Notes: generated by a model from the letters alone, not told the origin. DNA of 64,000 bases from an uncultured Clostridia bacterium (GCA_947628675.1 CANRAR010000003.1:75114-139113); one strand, 5' to 3'. Positions 53,697 to 63,455 are shown, counted from the first letter of the stretch. Program-made: numbers and translations.

Positions 53697-54260
53697 ATGG
53701 CACAGATCATGGCAGGCGACATCAGAAAGGGCACCACGTTCGAGTACAAGAGCGGCGTTTACACCGTCACCGAGTTCCAGCACGTAAAGCCGGGCAAGGG
53801 CGCGGCGTTCGTCCGCACCACCCTCAAAAACGTGGTGACGGGGCAAGTTCTCTCCGACGAGACCTTCAACCCCTCCACCAAACTCGAGACGGCGCAGGTG
53901 GAGACCCGCAAGATGACCTATTCGTACAACGACGGCGAGTTCTACTACTTCATGGATGAAGAGTTCAACCTCACGCCCCTCAACCACTCGCAAGTGGAGG
54001 ACGCCCTCCGCTATATCCGCGAGAACGACACGGTGACCGTGCGGTTTTTGTACGGGAATGCCTTCTCCGTGGAGCCCGAGAACTTTGTGGAACTCAAAGT
54101 CGTCGAGGCCGAGCCCGGCGTGAAGGGCAACACCGCCACCAACGTGACGAAAGCCGCCAAGGTGGAGACGGGCGCCGTGTTCCAAGTGCCCATGTTCGTC
54201 AACGAGGGCGATACCATCCGCATCGATACGAGAACGGGAGAGTATATGTCCCGCGTGTAA
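53697..54260 (+). CDS. efp: Elongation factor P
   Basis: The 187-residue protein relieves ribosome stalling at polyproline, which fits the many Pro-rich proteins in this window. The three beta-barrel domains are at normal length. The modifiable lysine is Lys34 in [10 protein letters not shown]. The C-terminus has [25 protein letters not shown] precedes the ATG. No modification enzyme is visible nearby. Confidence 0.97.
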   Translation: MAQIMAGDIRKGTTFEYKSGVYTVTEFQHVKPGKGAAFVRTTLKNVVTGQVLSDETFNPSTKLETAQVETRKMTYSYNDGEFYYFMDEEFNLTPLNHSQVEDALRYIRENDTVTVRFLYGNAFSVEPENFVELKVVEAEPGVKGNTATNVTKAAKVETGAVFQVPMFVNEGDTIRIDTRTGEYMSRV

Positions 54261-54638
54261 GTTTCGTTCAATTTCTTTTTTCGTCTACGCCCCTTGGGGG
54301 CGTATGCTCAAAAATAAATTGAACGAGGAAATTGGCGTTTGCGTCCTCTTAGGTCAACCTCTCATTACTTCGCGGCTACGCCGCTCGTGCCGCGCTTAGA
54401 TTGTAAATGGTGCGCGCGGGGCGCTCGATCAAACATTAAGCGCGAGGTATCGCGCAAATTGAGTGCGCTTATGCAAAAGCGTGGTTTTGCAACGCGCAGA
54501 GCGCCGCTGTGCGGAGGGCGGCGCGATAGCACCCCTCCCCCTGTGTCCCCCTCCCCGCGAGCGGGGAAGGGGATAGAGGAATGCGGAGCCTCGGTCGAGG
54601 GGATAGGGACGCGGAAAAAATCAAAGGAATAATCGGAT
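54261..54638. other. Intergenic stretch with terminator-like inverted repeat and R5
   Basis: An outer inverted repeat (CGTTCAATTT 54265 with AAATTGAACG 54316) encloses TACGCCCC-TTG-GGGGCGTA, a likely efp terminator. A non-coding GC-rich segment follows, and then R5 (CCCCTCCCCCTGTGTCCC, 54533-54580). The open frame at 54339-54632 has no ribosome binding site and looks like chance. Confidence 0.55.
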
Positions 54639-55076
54639 ATGAAATTTGTTGCGCAGAGGGTGCTCCGCGCGCGCCTTTTCGTAGACGGTGAGCTCGTTTC
54701 CGAGATCGGACGCGGGCTTGTCGTTTATTTGGGGGTAAAGGCGGGCGACGGCGGCGCGCAGGCTCAAAAATGTGCCGAAAAAATTGCCGCGCTCCGCGTC
54801 TTTGAGGACGGCGCGGGTAAGATGAACCTCTCCGTCAAAGACGTCGGGGGCGAGGTGCTGCTCGTCTCGCAGTTCACCCTCTACGGCGATTGCGGCAGGG
54901 GCAACAGGCCGTCCTTCACCGACGCCGCGCGCCCCGAGGTTGCGCGGCCGCTCTATGAGGCGGCGGGGCGGTTTTTGGATGGGCTCGGTGTGCCCGTGAA
55001 ATACGGCGTGTTCGGCGCGGATATGCGCATCGAACAGGAAAACGACGGCCCCGTGACCATTTTATATGAGATTTGA
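54639..55076 (+). CDS. dtd: D-aminoacyl-tRNA deacylase
   Basis: The 145-residue enzyme removes D-amino acids, and glycine from tRNA-Ala, from charged tRNA. The family motifs SQFTLYGDCGRGNRPSF and the C-terminal NDGPVTILYEI are intact, as is the opening KFVAQRVLRARLFVDGELVS. AAGGAAT lies 10 bases before the ATG. I see no clear promoter; it may be read from upstream. Confidence 0.95.
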   Translation: MKFVAQRVLRARLFVDGELVSEIGRGLVVYLGVKAGDGGAQAQKCAEKIAALRVFEDGAGKMNLSVKDVGGEVLLVSQFTLYGDCGRGNRPSFTDAARPEVARPLYEAAGRFLDGLGVPVKYGVFGADMRIEQENDGPVTILYEI

Positions 55077-55834
55077 GAGAGAAAGATTGAGCGTTAAGAC
55101 GGATATAAGAATAGAAGGTGGAGATTTTTCCACGCGCTTCGCTTGGTACTACGTGCGCCGCTACGCGTCGGGCGAACTGACAGTTTATACGGTGCAATGC
55201 TCGGCGGGGCGATTGGTTGTGCATTTTGGCTTGATGTGGACGGGCGCGGTGCGACGCTTGGCGAGTCGCTTGCTCCTGTGCGCGCTCCCGCTTGCAGACC
55301 TCCTCATTGCGTGAGGCTTCAAAGGGCGAAACCTCACGCAACGAGGAGGCTCAGCCCGCTCCGCGGGTGGAGAGAGCGGCAAAAAGGCGATGATGTATCA
55401 ATTCTACTGTGAGTAGATGCAAATCGGGACGCATCAAAAAAACGAACAGGAAGCAAAAAAGTAAAAACAAGGTAAGATAAATAGAGATAGATAGAGATAG
55501 ATAGATAAAGATAGGTAGATAGGGAAAGATAGGTGGATAGGGGTAGACAAATAAAGATAGATAGAAATAATAGCGAGAAAAAATTCAAGACAGAGAAGAG
55601 ACTTGAGATAGAAAGATAGAAAGATAGGAAGAAAGATTTAAGATAGATAGAGATAATAGCGAGAAAAAATTCAAGACAGAGACGAGATTTGAGATAGAAA
55701 GAAAGATTTAAGATAGATAGAGATAATAGCGAGAAAAAATTCAGGATAGAGAAGAGATTTGAGATAGAGATAGAAAGAGAGATAGAAAAAGAGATAGAAA
55801 GAGAGATAGAGATGAGATTTGAGGGGGTGAAGTT
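55077..55834. repeat. Intergenic region with purine-rich about 67-bp tandem repeats
   Basis: The first half is non-coding and has an inverted repeat (TTGCGTGAGG 55307 with CCTCACGCAA 55332). From about 55440 to 55825 the plus strand is almost entirely A and G with GATA runs. Three units of AGATAGAGATAATAGCGAGA, AAAAATTCAAGACAGAGA, AGAGATTTGAGATAG recur at about 67-75 bp. No gene is supported. Confidence 0.65.
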
Positions 55835-56671
55835 ATGCGGGTGACCTATTTGGGGACGGGTGCGGCGGAGGGCGTTCCTGCGCTCTTTTGCAACTGCGAG
55901 TACTGCCGCGCTGCCAAAAAACGCGGCGGGAGGGAAGTAAGATCCCGCGCGCAGGTGCTCTATGACGATCTATCGGTGGACTTTCCCCCCGACGCCTTCT
56001 ATCATGCCGCCGTGCTCGGCGCTGATCTCTCCGCCATTCGCTATCTTTTGGTGACGCATTCGCATATGGATCACTTCAACGCCGCCGATTTTATCCTGCG
56101 CGGCTACAAGTACGCCCGCAACTTGACGGAAGAGCGGCTGGATATTTACGCCAACGAGGAGGTGTGCGCCGTCTTTGAGGAGGGCACCCGCCGCGAGATG
56201 CGCGCCGACGTTTCGGAGCACATCGGGTTGCACCCTGTGGGCGCGTTTGAGGAACTGACGTTCGGCGGTTGGCGTGTGCATACCCTTGAGGCGCGGCATA
56301 CCTCCCGCGAGCCCCTCGTCTTTCTCCTCGAAAAGGAGGGCAAGCGCATTTTGCACCTCTGCGACACGGGGCTGCTTCCCGAGGATGACTACGAATATTT
56401 GAAGCGCGTGGGCGGCGGGAAACTTGCGCTCGTGACGCTCGACTGCACCTTTTTGTACGAGGCGCACGGCGATGGGGCGCGGCACATGGGGCTCGACGAC
56501 TGCGCCGAAGTGCTTTCTCGGCTGGAAAAAATGGGTCTCGCGGACGGGGAGACGAAGCGCGTCATCACGCACTTTTCGCACAACTCCGCGCCGTCGCCCG
56601 AACTTGTTTTGAGGGCGGAGAAGGAATACGGCTTTATTGCCGCCTACGACGGCATGACCCTCGAACTGTGA
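55835..56671 (+). CDS. PhnP-like metallo-beta-lactamase-fold hydrolase
   Basis: The 278-residue protein has the MBL metal motif HSHMDH (His75, His77, Asp79, His80), a later RHTSREP and a C-terminal THFSHNSAPSPE. A Cys cluster near the N-terminus (FCNCEYC, Cys19, Cys21, Cys24) is shared with PhnP, the phosphoribosyl cyclic phosphodiesterase. There is no phosphonate gene nearby, so the substrate may be another cyclic phosphodiester. GAGGGGGTGA precedes the ATG. Confidence 0.85.
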   Translation: MRVTYLGTGAAEGVPALFCNCEYCRAAKKRGGREVRSRAQVLYDDLSVDFPPDAFYHAAVLGADLSAIRYLLVTHSHMDHFNAADFILRGYKYARNLTEERLDIYANEEVCAVFEEGTRREMRADVSEHIGLHPVGAFEELTFGGWRVHTLEARHTSREPLVFLLEKEGKRILHLCDTGLLPEDDYEYLKRVGGGKLALVTLDCTFLYEAHGDGARHMGLDDCAEVLSRLEKMGLADGETKRVITHFSHNSAPSPELVLRAEKEYGFIAAYDGMTLEL

Positions 56672-56772
56672 CGGGCGCGGAAATCGGCGGGCGCGGGATA
56701 TGACGAACGCGGCTTTCATTCATACAAAAATTCGCGTAAAAGCGCCAATTTGCGGATTTTTTGCGCAAATCG

Positions 56773-56801
56773 TTTACATTTGTCTGAAAATAGAGTACAA
56801 T
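56773..56801 (+). promoter_or_regulatory. Promoter of the patatin-aro operon
   Basis: TTTACA (56773-56778) and TACAAT (56796-56801) are 17 bp apart. CGGAGG follows before the ATG at 56825. Confidence 0.75.
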
Positions 56802-56824
56802 AATTACGTTGCCTCGGAGGACGT

Positions 56825-57673
56825 ATGGGACTTTTTGCCCGCCTGAAAACTATATTTTCCCGCAAGAAGCGCGCGCCGCGCCTCGGCATTGCGCTCGGCA
56901 GCGGGGGAGCCAAGGGGACTGCCCACCTCGGCGCTTTGAAGGCGTTTGAGGAGGAGGGCATCGTCTTTGATGTGGCGGCGGGCGCATCCATCGGTGCGAT
57001 CGTGGGGGCGCTGTACGCCAAGGGCTATTCCTCCGCCGACATGGCGAGCATCGTGGAGAGCCTCAATAGAAAGGAGTTCGCCCGCAATCTGCACCCGTTT
57101 GCCGATCTGGAGTTTGCCGAGCGGTTTTTGGACGCCTACCTCGACGGGGACATCGAACATCTTCCCAAACCCTTTGCGGCGACTGCCACGGACGGCGCGA
57201 CCAACGAGCGCGTCGTGCTCGGCGAGGGGAAGATCGCCCGTGCGCTGACGGCCTCCGCCGCCATTCCGCCCTTCTTCCGCGGCGTGGAAATAGGGGGCAA
57301 AAAGTTGTACGACGGGGCGTTTTCCGACGCCATCCCCGCCGACGTTGCGCGGGATCTCGGCGCGGAGATCGTGGTGGGCATCGACCTCGGCGCGTTCGCC
57401 CGCCCCGAGGAGGAGCGCGGGATGCTCTCGCGGATGCTCGGCACGGCGATGGGGGCGTTTGTGCCCGTCAAATATACCGAAGATTGCAAGACGCGCGGCT
57501 ACGACGCCGCCGATATTATGATAAAGCCCGACCTCTCCGCCTTCCGCGCCACCGACGTGGGACGGAGCGAGATGGAGGCGATGTTCGAGGTGGGCTATCG
57601 CGCGGCGAAGGAGCAAATTCCCGCCATCCGCGCGCTCATGAAGGGAAAACCGCCAAAGGAGGGAGCAAAATGA
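56825..57673 (+). CDS. Patatin-like phospholipase
   Basis: The 282-residue lipid acyl hydrolase has the Ser-Asp dyad: Ser55 in GASIG and Asp163 in YDGA (DGA rather than DGG). The oxyanion loop is GSGGAKG (25-31). A basic N-terminus (FARLKTIFSRKKRAPRL) may bind the membrane. It opens an operon of shikimate genes, overlapping aroC by ATGA, although the functions are unrelated. Confidence 0.92.
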   Translation: MGLFARLKTIFSRKKRAPRLGIALGSGGAKGTAHLGALKAFEEEGIVFDVAAGASIGAIVGALYAKGYSSADMASIVESLNRKEFARNLHPFADLEFAERFLDAYLDGDIEHLPKPFAATATDGATNERVVLGEGKIARALTASAAIPPFFRGVEIGGKKLYDGAFSDAIPADVARDLGAEIVVGIDLGAFARPEEERGMLSRMLGTAMGAFVPVKYTEDCKTRGYDAADIMIKPDLSAFRATDVGRSEMEAMFEVGYRAAKEQIPAIRALMKGKPPKEGAK

Positions 57674-58800
57674 TCCGCTTGACGACGGCGGGGGAATCGC
57701 ACGGGAAGGGGCTGTTTGCCATTCTCGAGGGGCTCCCCGCGGGATTGAAATTGGATTTGGACGCGATCGACGCGAGGCTCGCGGCGCGGCAGTCGGGCTA
57801 CGGCAGGGGCGCGCGGCAGAAGATAGAGAGCGACCGCGCGGAAATTTTATCGGGCGTACGCGGCGGCGTGACGCTGGGCTCGCCCGTGGCGCTCGCCGTG
57901 TGGAACAGGGACTACGAGGCGTGGCGGGCGTATATGGCGCCCGAGGGGTGCGACGTTTCGGCGAAAAAGCTCACTGCGGTGCGCCCGGGACACGCCGATC
58001 TGGCGGGGCTCCTGAAATTCGGCGGCACGGACGCGCGGAACATCTTGGAGCGCGCCTCCGCCCGCGAGACGGCGGTGCGCGTCGCCGCAGGGGAAATTTT
58101 CAGGCAGTATCTCGCGGCGCTCGGCGTCTATGTGACTGGCTATGTGCGCGGCGTGGGGGAATGCCTCGACGGCGCGGAGTATGATTTTGATGCGATCGAG
58201 GCGGGGCGCTCCCCCGTGCTCGGCATGATGGACAAAGACTTGGAGACGCGCGCGTGTGCCCTCATCGACGGGGCGAAGGCGGCGGGGGATACGCTCGGCG
58301 GAGCCATAGAACTCCGCGTGAAGGGCTTGAAGGCGGGCTTCGGCAGCCCCATGACCTACCGCGAAAAGTTGGACGCGCGCCTCGCTTCTGCGCTCATGAG
58401 CGTACAGGCGATAAAGGGCGTAGAGGTGGGGCTCGGCTTTGAGGCCGCCCGCCGCTACGGGAGCGACGTGCACGACGAAATTTACATAGACGGGGCGCGT
58501 CTTTCGAGAAAGACCAACCGCGCGGGGGGCATCGAGGGCGGGATGTCCAACGGCGAAGAACTCGTGCTTCGCGCCGCGATGAAGCCCATTCCCACCCTCA
58601 TGAAGGGGCTTTCCACCGTGGACGTGGAGACCATGCGCGGGGCGCGCGCCGCGGCAGAGCGGAGCGACGTGTGCGCCGTTTCCGCCTGCGAAGTGGTGCT
58701 CGAAGCTGCGCTGTGCCATGAACTTGCCGCAGTCTGCTCCGAGCGGCTGGGCGGGGACAATATGGAAGAAGTAAGAAAGCGCTACGGAGAACTCAAATGA
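57670..58800 (+). CDS. aroC: Chorismate synthase
   Basis: The 376-residue FMN-dependent enzyme makes chorismate from EPSP. Family motifs are TTAGESHGKGL at the start, RQSGYGRGARQ, RPGHADLAGLLKFGGTDARN, RASARETAVRVAAG and RAGGIEGGMSNGEEL. Length is normal. ATGA overlaps link it to the patatin gene and aroB. Confidence 0.97.
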   Translation: MIRLTTAGESHGKGLFAILEGLPAGLKLDLDAIDARLAARQSGYGRGARQKIESDRAEILSGVRGGVTLGSPVALAVWNRDYEAWRAYMAPEGCDVSAKKLTAVRPGHADLAGLLKFGGTDARNILERASARETAVRVAAGEIFRQYLAALGVYVTGYVRGVGECLDGAEYDFDAIEAGRSPVLGMMDKDLETRACALIDGAKAAGDTLGGAIELRVKGLKAGFGSPMTYREKLDARLASALMSVQAIKGVEVGLGFEAARRYGSDVHDEIYIDGARLSRKTNRAGGIEGGMSNGEELVLRAAMKPIPTLMKGLSTVDVETMRGARAAAERSDVCAVSACEVVLEAALCHELAAVCSERLGGDNMEEVRKRYGELK

Positions 58801-59852
58801 GAAGTTTTTCCGTGACGGCGAAGGGGAGCGTTGAGAAGTGCCGCATTTTGTGCCGCGCGCGGGTGCTCTCCGGATTGAAGGAGAAAATCGGCGGGCGCAG
58901 GGCGTTTGTGTTCACCGATGAAAATGTGCTCGGCCTCTACGGGAAGGCGATAAAACGCGCGCTTCCCGATGTGCCTGTATATGCCATGAAGGCGGGGGAA
59001 AATTTCAAGACCCCGCAGACGCTTTTTGACCTGCTCGGCAAAATGGCGGAGGCGAAACTCAACCGCACCTCGGTTTTGGTGGCGCTCGGGGGCGGCGTCG
59101 TGGGGGACGTGGGCGGCCTCGCCGCCAGCCTCTATATGCGCGGCATTGCCTGCATTCAGGTGCCGACGACCCTTCTCGCGCAGGTGGATAGTTCGGTGGG
59201 CGGCAAGACCGCCGTCGATTTCTGCGGCGTCAAGAACCTCGTGGGGGCGTTTCATCAGCCCGAACTCGTTTTGGTCGATCCCGCTTTCCTCCGCACCCTG
59301 CCGCCGCGCGAACTTCGGTGCGGCTTGGGGGAAATCATAAAGCACGGCGCGCTCGACGGGGAAATTTTCGACCGCCTCGTGGCGCAGGAAGATTTGTTCG
59401 ATTTGAAGTTTCTCGCGGAGATCGTGCCTGAGAATATCGCCTATAAACTCTCCGTCGTGCGGCGTGACCCGCACGAGACGGGACTTAGAAGGTGCCTCAA
59501 CTTGGGGCACACGACGGGACACGCGCTGGAACTTGCGGACGGCGCACTCTCGCACGGAGAGTATGTGCTCCTCGGCATTCTATACGAGGCGCGTCTCGCG
59601 CGGGCGCATACCGAGTGCGACGGGAAATATTTAGACGCGCTCGAAGCGCTCTGCCGCCGTGTGCTCGTTTGCGACCCTGCTACATTCGACGTGGAAAACG
59701 CCGCCACGGCCGCGCTTCTCGATAAAAAGAATACTTCGGCGGGGACGGTGACCATTACCGCGCCCGCGAAAAAGGGCGAATACGTGCTGCTCGAACTGCC
59801 CTACGGGGCGTATGCGCGCGAACTCGCCTCCATCCGGAGGGAATTATGCTGA
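58797..59852 (+). CDS. aroB: 3-dehydroquinate synthase
   Basis: The 351-residue NAD- and metal-dependent enzyme makes 3-dehydroquinate from DAHP. It has LGGGVVGDVGGLAAS, PTTLLAQVDSSVGGKTAVD, the metal ligands in GLGEIIKHG (Glu), LNLGHTTGHALE (His) and a later His in LSHGEYV. Length is normal. It overlaps aroC by 4 bases and aroE by 7. Confidence 0.96.
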   Translation: MRSFSVTAKGSVEKCRILCRARVLSGLKEKIGGRRAFVFTDENVLGLYGKAIKRALPDVPVYAMKAGENFKTPQTLFDLLGKMAEAKLNRTSVLVALGGGVVGDVGGLAASLYMRGIACIQVPTTLLAQVDSSVGGKTAVDFCGVKNLVGAFHQPELVLVDPAFLRTLPPRELRCGLGEIIKHGALDGEIFDRLVAQEDLFDLKFLAEIVPENIAYKLSVVRRDPHETGLRRCLNLGHTTGHALELADGALSHGEYVLLGILYEARLARAHTECDGKYLDALEALCRRVLVCDPATFDVENAATAALLDKKNTSAGTVTITAPAKKGEYVLLELPYGAYARELASIRRELC

Positions 59853-60679
59853 AACTTGCCGTCGTCGGAAAGGACGTTTCGGGGTCGGATAGCCCCGCCA
59901 TCCACGCCTTTCTCCTCAATAAAATGGGGAAGGGGTGCACCTACGAAAAGGTCTCCATTCCCCCGTCCGAGTTTTCGGCGCGGGCGGAGGAACTCTTTGC
60001 GCAATTCGACGCCTTCAACGTGACCATTCCCTTCAAGGGGTCGGTTATCCCTTTCCTGCGGGAGTTGGACGGCGACGCGCGGCGGTTCGGCGCGGTGAAT
60101 ACCGTCGTCTCCCGCACGAGAAGGGGGTACAACACCGACGGCTACGGGTTTTTGACGATGCTCGAAAACGAGGGCATCGCCCTGAAAAACAGGACGGCGC
60201 TGGTGCTCGGCGCGGGCGGCGCGGGCAGGAGTTGCATCGGGAAACTGTGCGAGGCGGGGGCGAACGTCTTTGCCTACGAGCGCGACGAGGATAGGCTGTT
60301 CGAGGTCTACCACGAGTTCGGCGGGTTTACGCCGCTCACCGAGGTGCCGCTGATGCCGTACGACGTCATCGTCAACTGCACGGGCATCGGGATGCACGAC
60401 AGCGTGGGCAGGACGCCCGCCTGCAACTTCTCCGCGCGCGGAACGGAGCCCGTCGGCGAGCAACTGTTATCGCTCTGCGGGGCGGCGGTCGATCTCATCT
60501 ATGTGCCCGCGCAGTCGGAATTTTTGCGCATTGCCTCGTCGCTCGGCAAAAAGACGGTAAACGGCGCAGCGATGCTCTTTTACCAAGCATATCTCGCCGA
60601 TTGCATCTTCGTGGGGAGGGAGCCCTCTTCCGCGGAGGCAAGGGCGTTTTGGGAAGAATTCGGGAGGACGAAAGCATGA
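59846..60679 (+). CDS. aroE: Shikimate dehydrogenase
   Basis: The 277-residue enzyme reduces 3-dehydroshikimate. The catalytic Lys lies in FNVTIPFKG and the Asp in YNTDGYGF. The nucleotide fold has LGAGGAGRS. The usual shikimate-binding N-terminal serines (GxSxSxxxHN) read GKDVSGSDSPAIHAF, slightly altered. VNGAAMLFYQA near the end is typical. The gene overlaps both neighbours. Confidence 0.93.
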   Translation: MLKLAVVGKDVSGSDSPAIHAFLLNKMGKGCTYEKVSIPPSEFSARAEELFAQFDAFNVTIPFKGSVIPFLRELDGDARRFGAVNTVVSRTRRGYNTDGYGFLTMLENEGIALKNRTALVLGAGGAGRSCIGKLCEAGANVFAYERDEDRLFEVYHEFGGFTPLTEVPLMPYDVIVNCTGIGMHDSVGRTPACNFSARGTEPVGEQLLSLCGAAVDLIYVPAQSEFLRIASSLGKKTVNGAAMLFYQAYLADCIFVGREPSSAEARAFWEEFGRTKA

Positions 60680-61098
60680 AATTTCTCATCTTGAACGGGG
60701 TCAACCTCAACCTCACGGGCAGGCGCGAACCCGACGTGTACGGCGCAAGGACGCTGGAAGCCATCAACCGTGAGATCGCGGCGTTTGCCAAATCGCGCGG
60801 GTGCGAGGTGGCGTTCTACCAGAGCAACATCGAGGGCGAACTGTGCGCCGCCATCCAGAGCGCGGAGGGCATCTTCGACGGTATCATCCTCAATGCGGGC
60901 GCGTATACGCACTACTCCATCGCCCTGCGCGACGCCATTTCCGCCGTCACTGTGCCCGTCGTAGAGGTGCATATGTCCAACGTGCAGGCGCGGGAGGAGT
61001 TCAGAAAGAATTCCGTGCTCACGGGCGTGTGCCGCGGCGAAATTCTGGGCTTCGGCAAAAACAGTTACATTCTTGCATTGGAGAGTTTCTTACTATGA
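60676..61098 (+). CDS. aroQ: 3-dehydroquinate dehydratase, type II
   Basis: The 140-residue dodecameric enzyme makes 3-dehydroshikimate. It has ILNGVNLNLTGRREPDVYG (with the catalytic Arg and Tyr), FYQSNIEGELCAAIQ, NAGAYTHYSIALRDA and VEVHMSNVQAREEFR. It overlaps aroE and aroK by ATGA. Confidence 0.96.
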   Translation: MKFLILNGVNLNLTGRREPDVYGARTLEAINREIAAFAKSRGCEVAFYQSNIEGELCAAIQSAEGIFDGIILNAGAYTHYSIALRDAISAVTVPVVEVHMSNVQAREEFRKNSVLTGVCRGEILGFGKNSYILALESFLL

Positions 61099-61601
61099 AC
61101 ATAGTTCTTTGCGGCATGATGGGGGTGGGCAAATCCACCGTCGGGGTGCGGGTCGCCGAACTCACGCGCAGAAAGTGGGTGGATACCGATCTCCTCATCG
61201 AGAACAGATACGGAAAAATTTCGGATATTTTCGAGTACTACGGCGAGGGGCGGTTCCGCGCGCTTGAGACCGAACTCGTGACCGAACTTGCAAAGGCGGA
61301 CGACCTCGTCATCTCCACGGGGGGCGGGCTCGTGTTGAAGCCCGAGAATGCAGAACTTCTCAAAAAAAGCGGGAAAATTTTCTTCCTGCGCGCCTCCTTT
61401 GAAACGCTCCTTTTGCGGGTGCGCGCCGACGAGACGCGGCCGCTTTTGAAGGACACGGGCAAGACGGCGGAGCGGCTCGGCGAACTTTTGCGCGAGCGTA
61501 CGCCCGTTTACGAACTCGTTGCCGACTTTATCGTGGATACCGACGAGCGCACCATCGAGGAGACCGCACACGAGATCGTGCGGCTCGCGGGGACGCTGTG
61601 A
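61095..61601 (+). CDS. aroK: Shikimate kinase
   Basis: The 168-residue P-loop kinase phosphorylates shikimate. Walker A is GMMGVGKST (7-15). VDTDLLIENRYGKISDIFEYYGEGRFR supplies the shikimate-binding Asp, Glu and Arg in two adjoining motifs, and STGGGLVLKPEN the Gly-rich loop. RTPVYELVADFIVDTD is the C-terminal motif. The next gene starts at GTG inside its stop. Confidence 0.95.
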   Translation: MNIVLCGMMGVGKSTVGVRVAELTRRKWVDTDLLIENRYGKISDIFEYYGEGRFRALETELVTELAKADDLVISTGGGLVLKPENAELLKKSGKIFFLRASFETLLLRVRADETRPLLKDTGKTAERLGELLRERTPVYELVADFIVDTDERTIEETAHEIVRLAGTL

Positions 61602-62296
61602 AGCGCGCGCTCGTGACGGGGGGCACGAGGGGCATCGGGCTCGCCGTCGTGAAAAAATTGGCGGGGGAGGGGTACTTCGTGACGGCGACCTACTCCGCTT
61701 CCGAAGCGGATGCAGCGCGGGCGAGAGAACTTATTCCCGCCGCCGAATTCGTGCGCACCGACGTGCGGCGCGAGGAGGAGATCGAGGCGCTTTTCAGGCG
61801 GTTTTCCTCCCTCGACGCCCTCGTGAATAACGCGGGGGTCGATCTCTTCAAACAGGTGCAGGATACGACGGCGGAGGAGTACGCGCAGGTGATGGACGTG
61901 AATATGCGCGGCGCCTTTTTCTGCACGAAGTACGCCGTGAAGAAGATGCTCGATATGGGCGGCGCCATCGTCAACATCGCCTCCGTGTGGGGGGAGTGCG
62001 GCGGCAGCTGCGAGAGCGTGTACTCCGCCTCCAAGGGCGCGCTTATCGCCTTTACCAAGGCGACCGCCAAGGAACTTGCGCCCTCCGGCATCCGCGTGAA
62101 CTGCGTGAGCCCCGGCGCCATCGACACCGGGATGAACGCAAGGCTTTCCGCGGAGGAGAAAAAAGACCTCGAAGGGGAGATCCCGTTTGGCCGCTTCGGG
62201 ACGCCCGAAGAGGTTGCGGAGGCGGTCTCGTTCCTCCTTTCGGTGCGCTACATTACGGGGCAAGTGCTCGGCGTGAACGGCGGATTTTGTCTGTAA
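61598..62296 (+). CDS. Short-chain dehydrogenase/reductase, FabG-like
   Basis: The 232-residue Rossmann protein has TGGTRGIG, NNAGVD, the Ser-Tyr-Lys centre (NIASVW, YSASK) and NCVSPGAIDTGMN, plus the C-terminal TGQVLGVNGG of FabG relatives. It begins at GTG 61598, overlapping aroK as GTGA. Whether it serves fatty acid synthesis or another reduction is undecided. Its place at the end of an aro operon is odd. Confidence 0.9.
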   Translation: MKRALVTGGTRGIGLAVVKKLAGEGYFVTATYSASEADAARARELIPAAEFVRTDVRREEEIEALFRRFSSLDALVNNAGVDLFKQVQDTTAEEYAQVMDVNMRGAFFCTKYAVKKMLDMGGAIVNIASVWGECGGSCESVYSASKGALIAFTKATAKELAPSGIRVNCVSPGAIDTGMNARLSAEEKKDLEGEIPFGRFGTPEEVAEAVSFLLSVRYITGQVLGVNGGFCL

Positions 62297-62432
62297 ACAT
62301 CAAAAAAGTACAGTTTGCAGAGTACTATGTCACACATAATTGCTCGGTTTTCAAAAAATTTCTCGAAAAATAGAGGAATTTTTTTTGATTTTTACGAAAT
62401 AAACGAATGAAATAAAAAATGCGGAGGGGGCT

Positions 62433-63455
62433 ATGTTCGACGAGGCGAAAAGCGACGTGTGCGATATGAAGGAGAGGACGTACGAGAAGGAGCGGGAATT
62501 TCTCTCGCCCTATGCCGTGCGCTCGGAAAATACCCGCGGCAGACTGCGCGAAGAGAAGCCCTGCGTGATGCGCACCGACTTCCAGAGGGATAGGGATCGC
62601 ATCATCTATTCCAAGGCATTCTTGCGCCTCAAAAACAAGACGCAGGTCTTCTTCGCGCCCGACGGCGACCACTATATGTCGCGGCTGACGCACACCCTCG
62701 ACGTTTCGCAGATCGCGCGGTCTCTTGCGCGCGGGCTCGCCCTCAACGAGGATCTCGCCGAGGCCATTGCCTTGGGACACGACTTGGGGCACACGCCCTT
62801 CGGGCACATCGGCGAGCGGGTGCTCGCCTCGCTCTCGCCCGCGGGGTTCCGCCACAGCGAGCAGTCTCTGCGCGTCGTGGACGTGCTCGAAAAGGACGGC
62901 AAGGGGCTCAACCTCACCTATGAGGTGCGGAGCGGGATTTTGAACCACGTCCCCGAGGGAAAGCCCGAGACGCTGGAAGCCGAAGTTGTGCGGTATGCCG
63001 ACCTCATCGCCTACATCAACCACGACATCGAGGACGCCATCCGCGCGGGGTATCTCACGGCGGACAGCCTCCCCAAGGAACCCGTCTCCCTCTTCGGGAG
63101 CCACACCTCCGAGCGCATCCACAGCGCCATTCTCGATATTTACCGCTCGTCCTACGGCAAGCCCTACGTGAAGATGTCCGAACCCATGGAGAAGGCGCTC
63201 GCTCAGCTTCGCGCGTTCATGTTCGAGCACGTATACGAGCGGGCGAATAAGGTCATCCAAGAGAGTGCGGAGCGGATGCTCGGCGCGCTCTATACATACT
63301 TCGTGGGGCGCCCCGAACAACTGCCTGCGCTCTACCGAAAGACGGCGGAGACGGATGTGCCCCGCGCCGTGTGCGACTATCTCTCCTCCATGACGGATAA
63401 GTACGCCATCGGCGTGTTCAAGGAGTTGTTCGTTCCGCGGGAGGGCGGCGTATGA
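62433..63455 (+). CDS. dgt: dGTP triphosphohydrolase (Dgt-like HD protein)
   Basis: The 340-residue enzyme would remove triphosphate from dNTPs. The HD-type motif is spread over RLTHTLDVSQIARSLARGLA, GHDLGHTPFGHIGE and VVRYADLIAYINHDIEDA. The N-terminal DFQRDRDRIIYSKAFLRLKN, KTQVF is conserved. GGAGGGGG precedes the ATG. dgt upstream of dnaG is the normal Firmicutes order. The 136-base upstream gap is A/T-rich with only a weak promoter-like pair (TTGATT 62385, TGAAAT 62408). Confidence 0.93.
   Translation: MFDEAKSDVCDMKERTYEKEREFLSPYAVRSENTRGRLREEKPCVMRTDFQRDRDRIIYSKAFLRLKNKTQVFFAPDGDHYMSRLTHTLDVSQIARSLARGLALNEDLAEAIALGHDLGHTPFGHIGERVLASLSPAGFRHSEQSLRVVDVLEKDGKGLNLTYEVRSGILNHVPEGKPETLEAEVVRYADLIAYINHDIEDAIRAGYLTADSLPKEPVSLFGSHTSERIHSAILDIYRSSYGKPYVKMSEPMEKALAQLRAFMFEHVYERANKVIQESAERMLGALYTYFVGRPEQLPALYRKTAETDVPRAVCDYLSSMTDKYAIGVFKELFVPREGGV

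Noticed and set aside
54339..54632. 97-codon frame between efp and dtd
   Set aside because: Low-complexity, spans an R5 repeat, no ribosome binding site.
55066..55314. 82-codon frame overlapping the dtd 3' end
   Set aside because: No ribosome binding site or recognisable domain; the sequence looks like non-coding repeat DNA.
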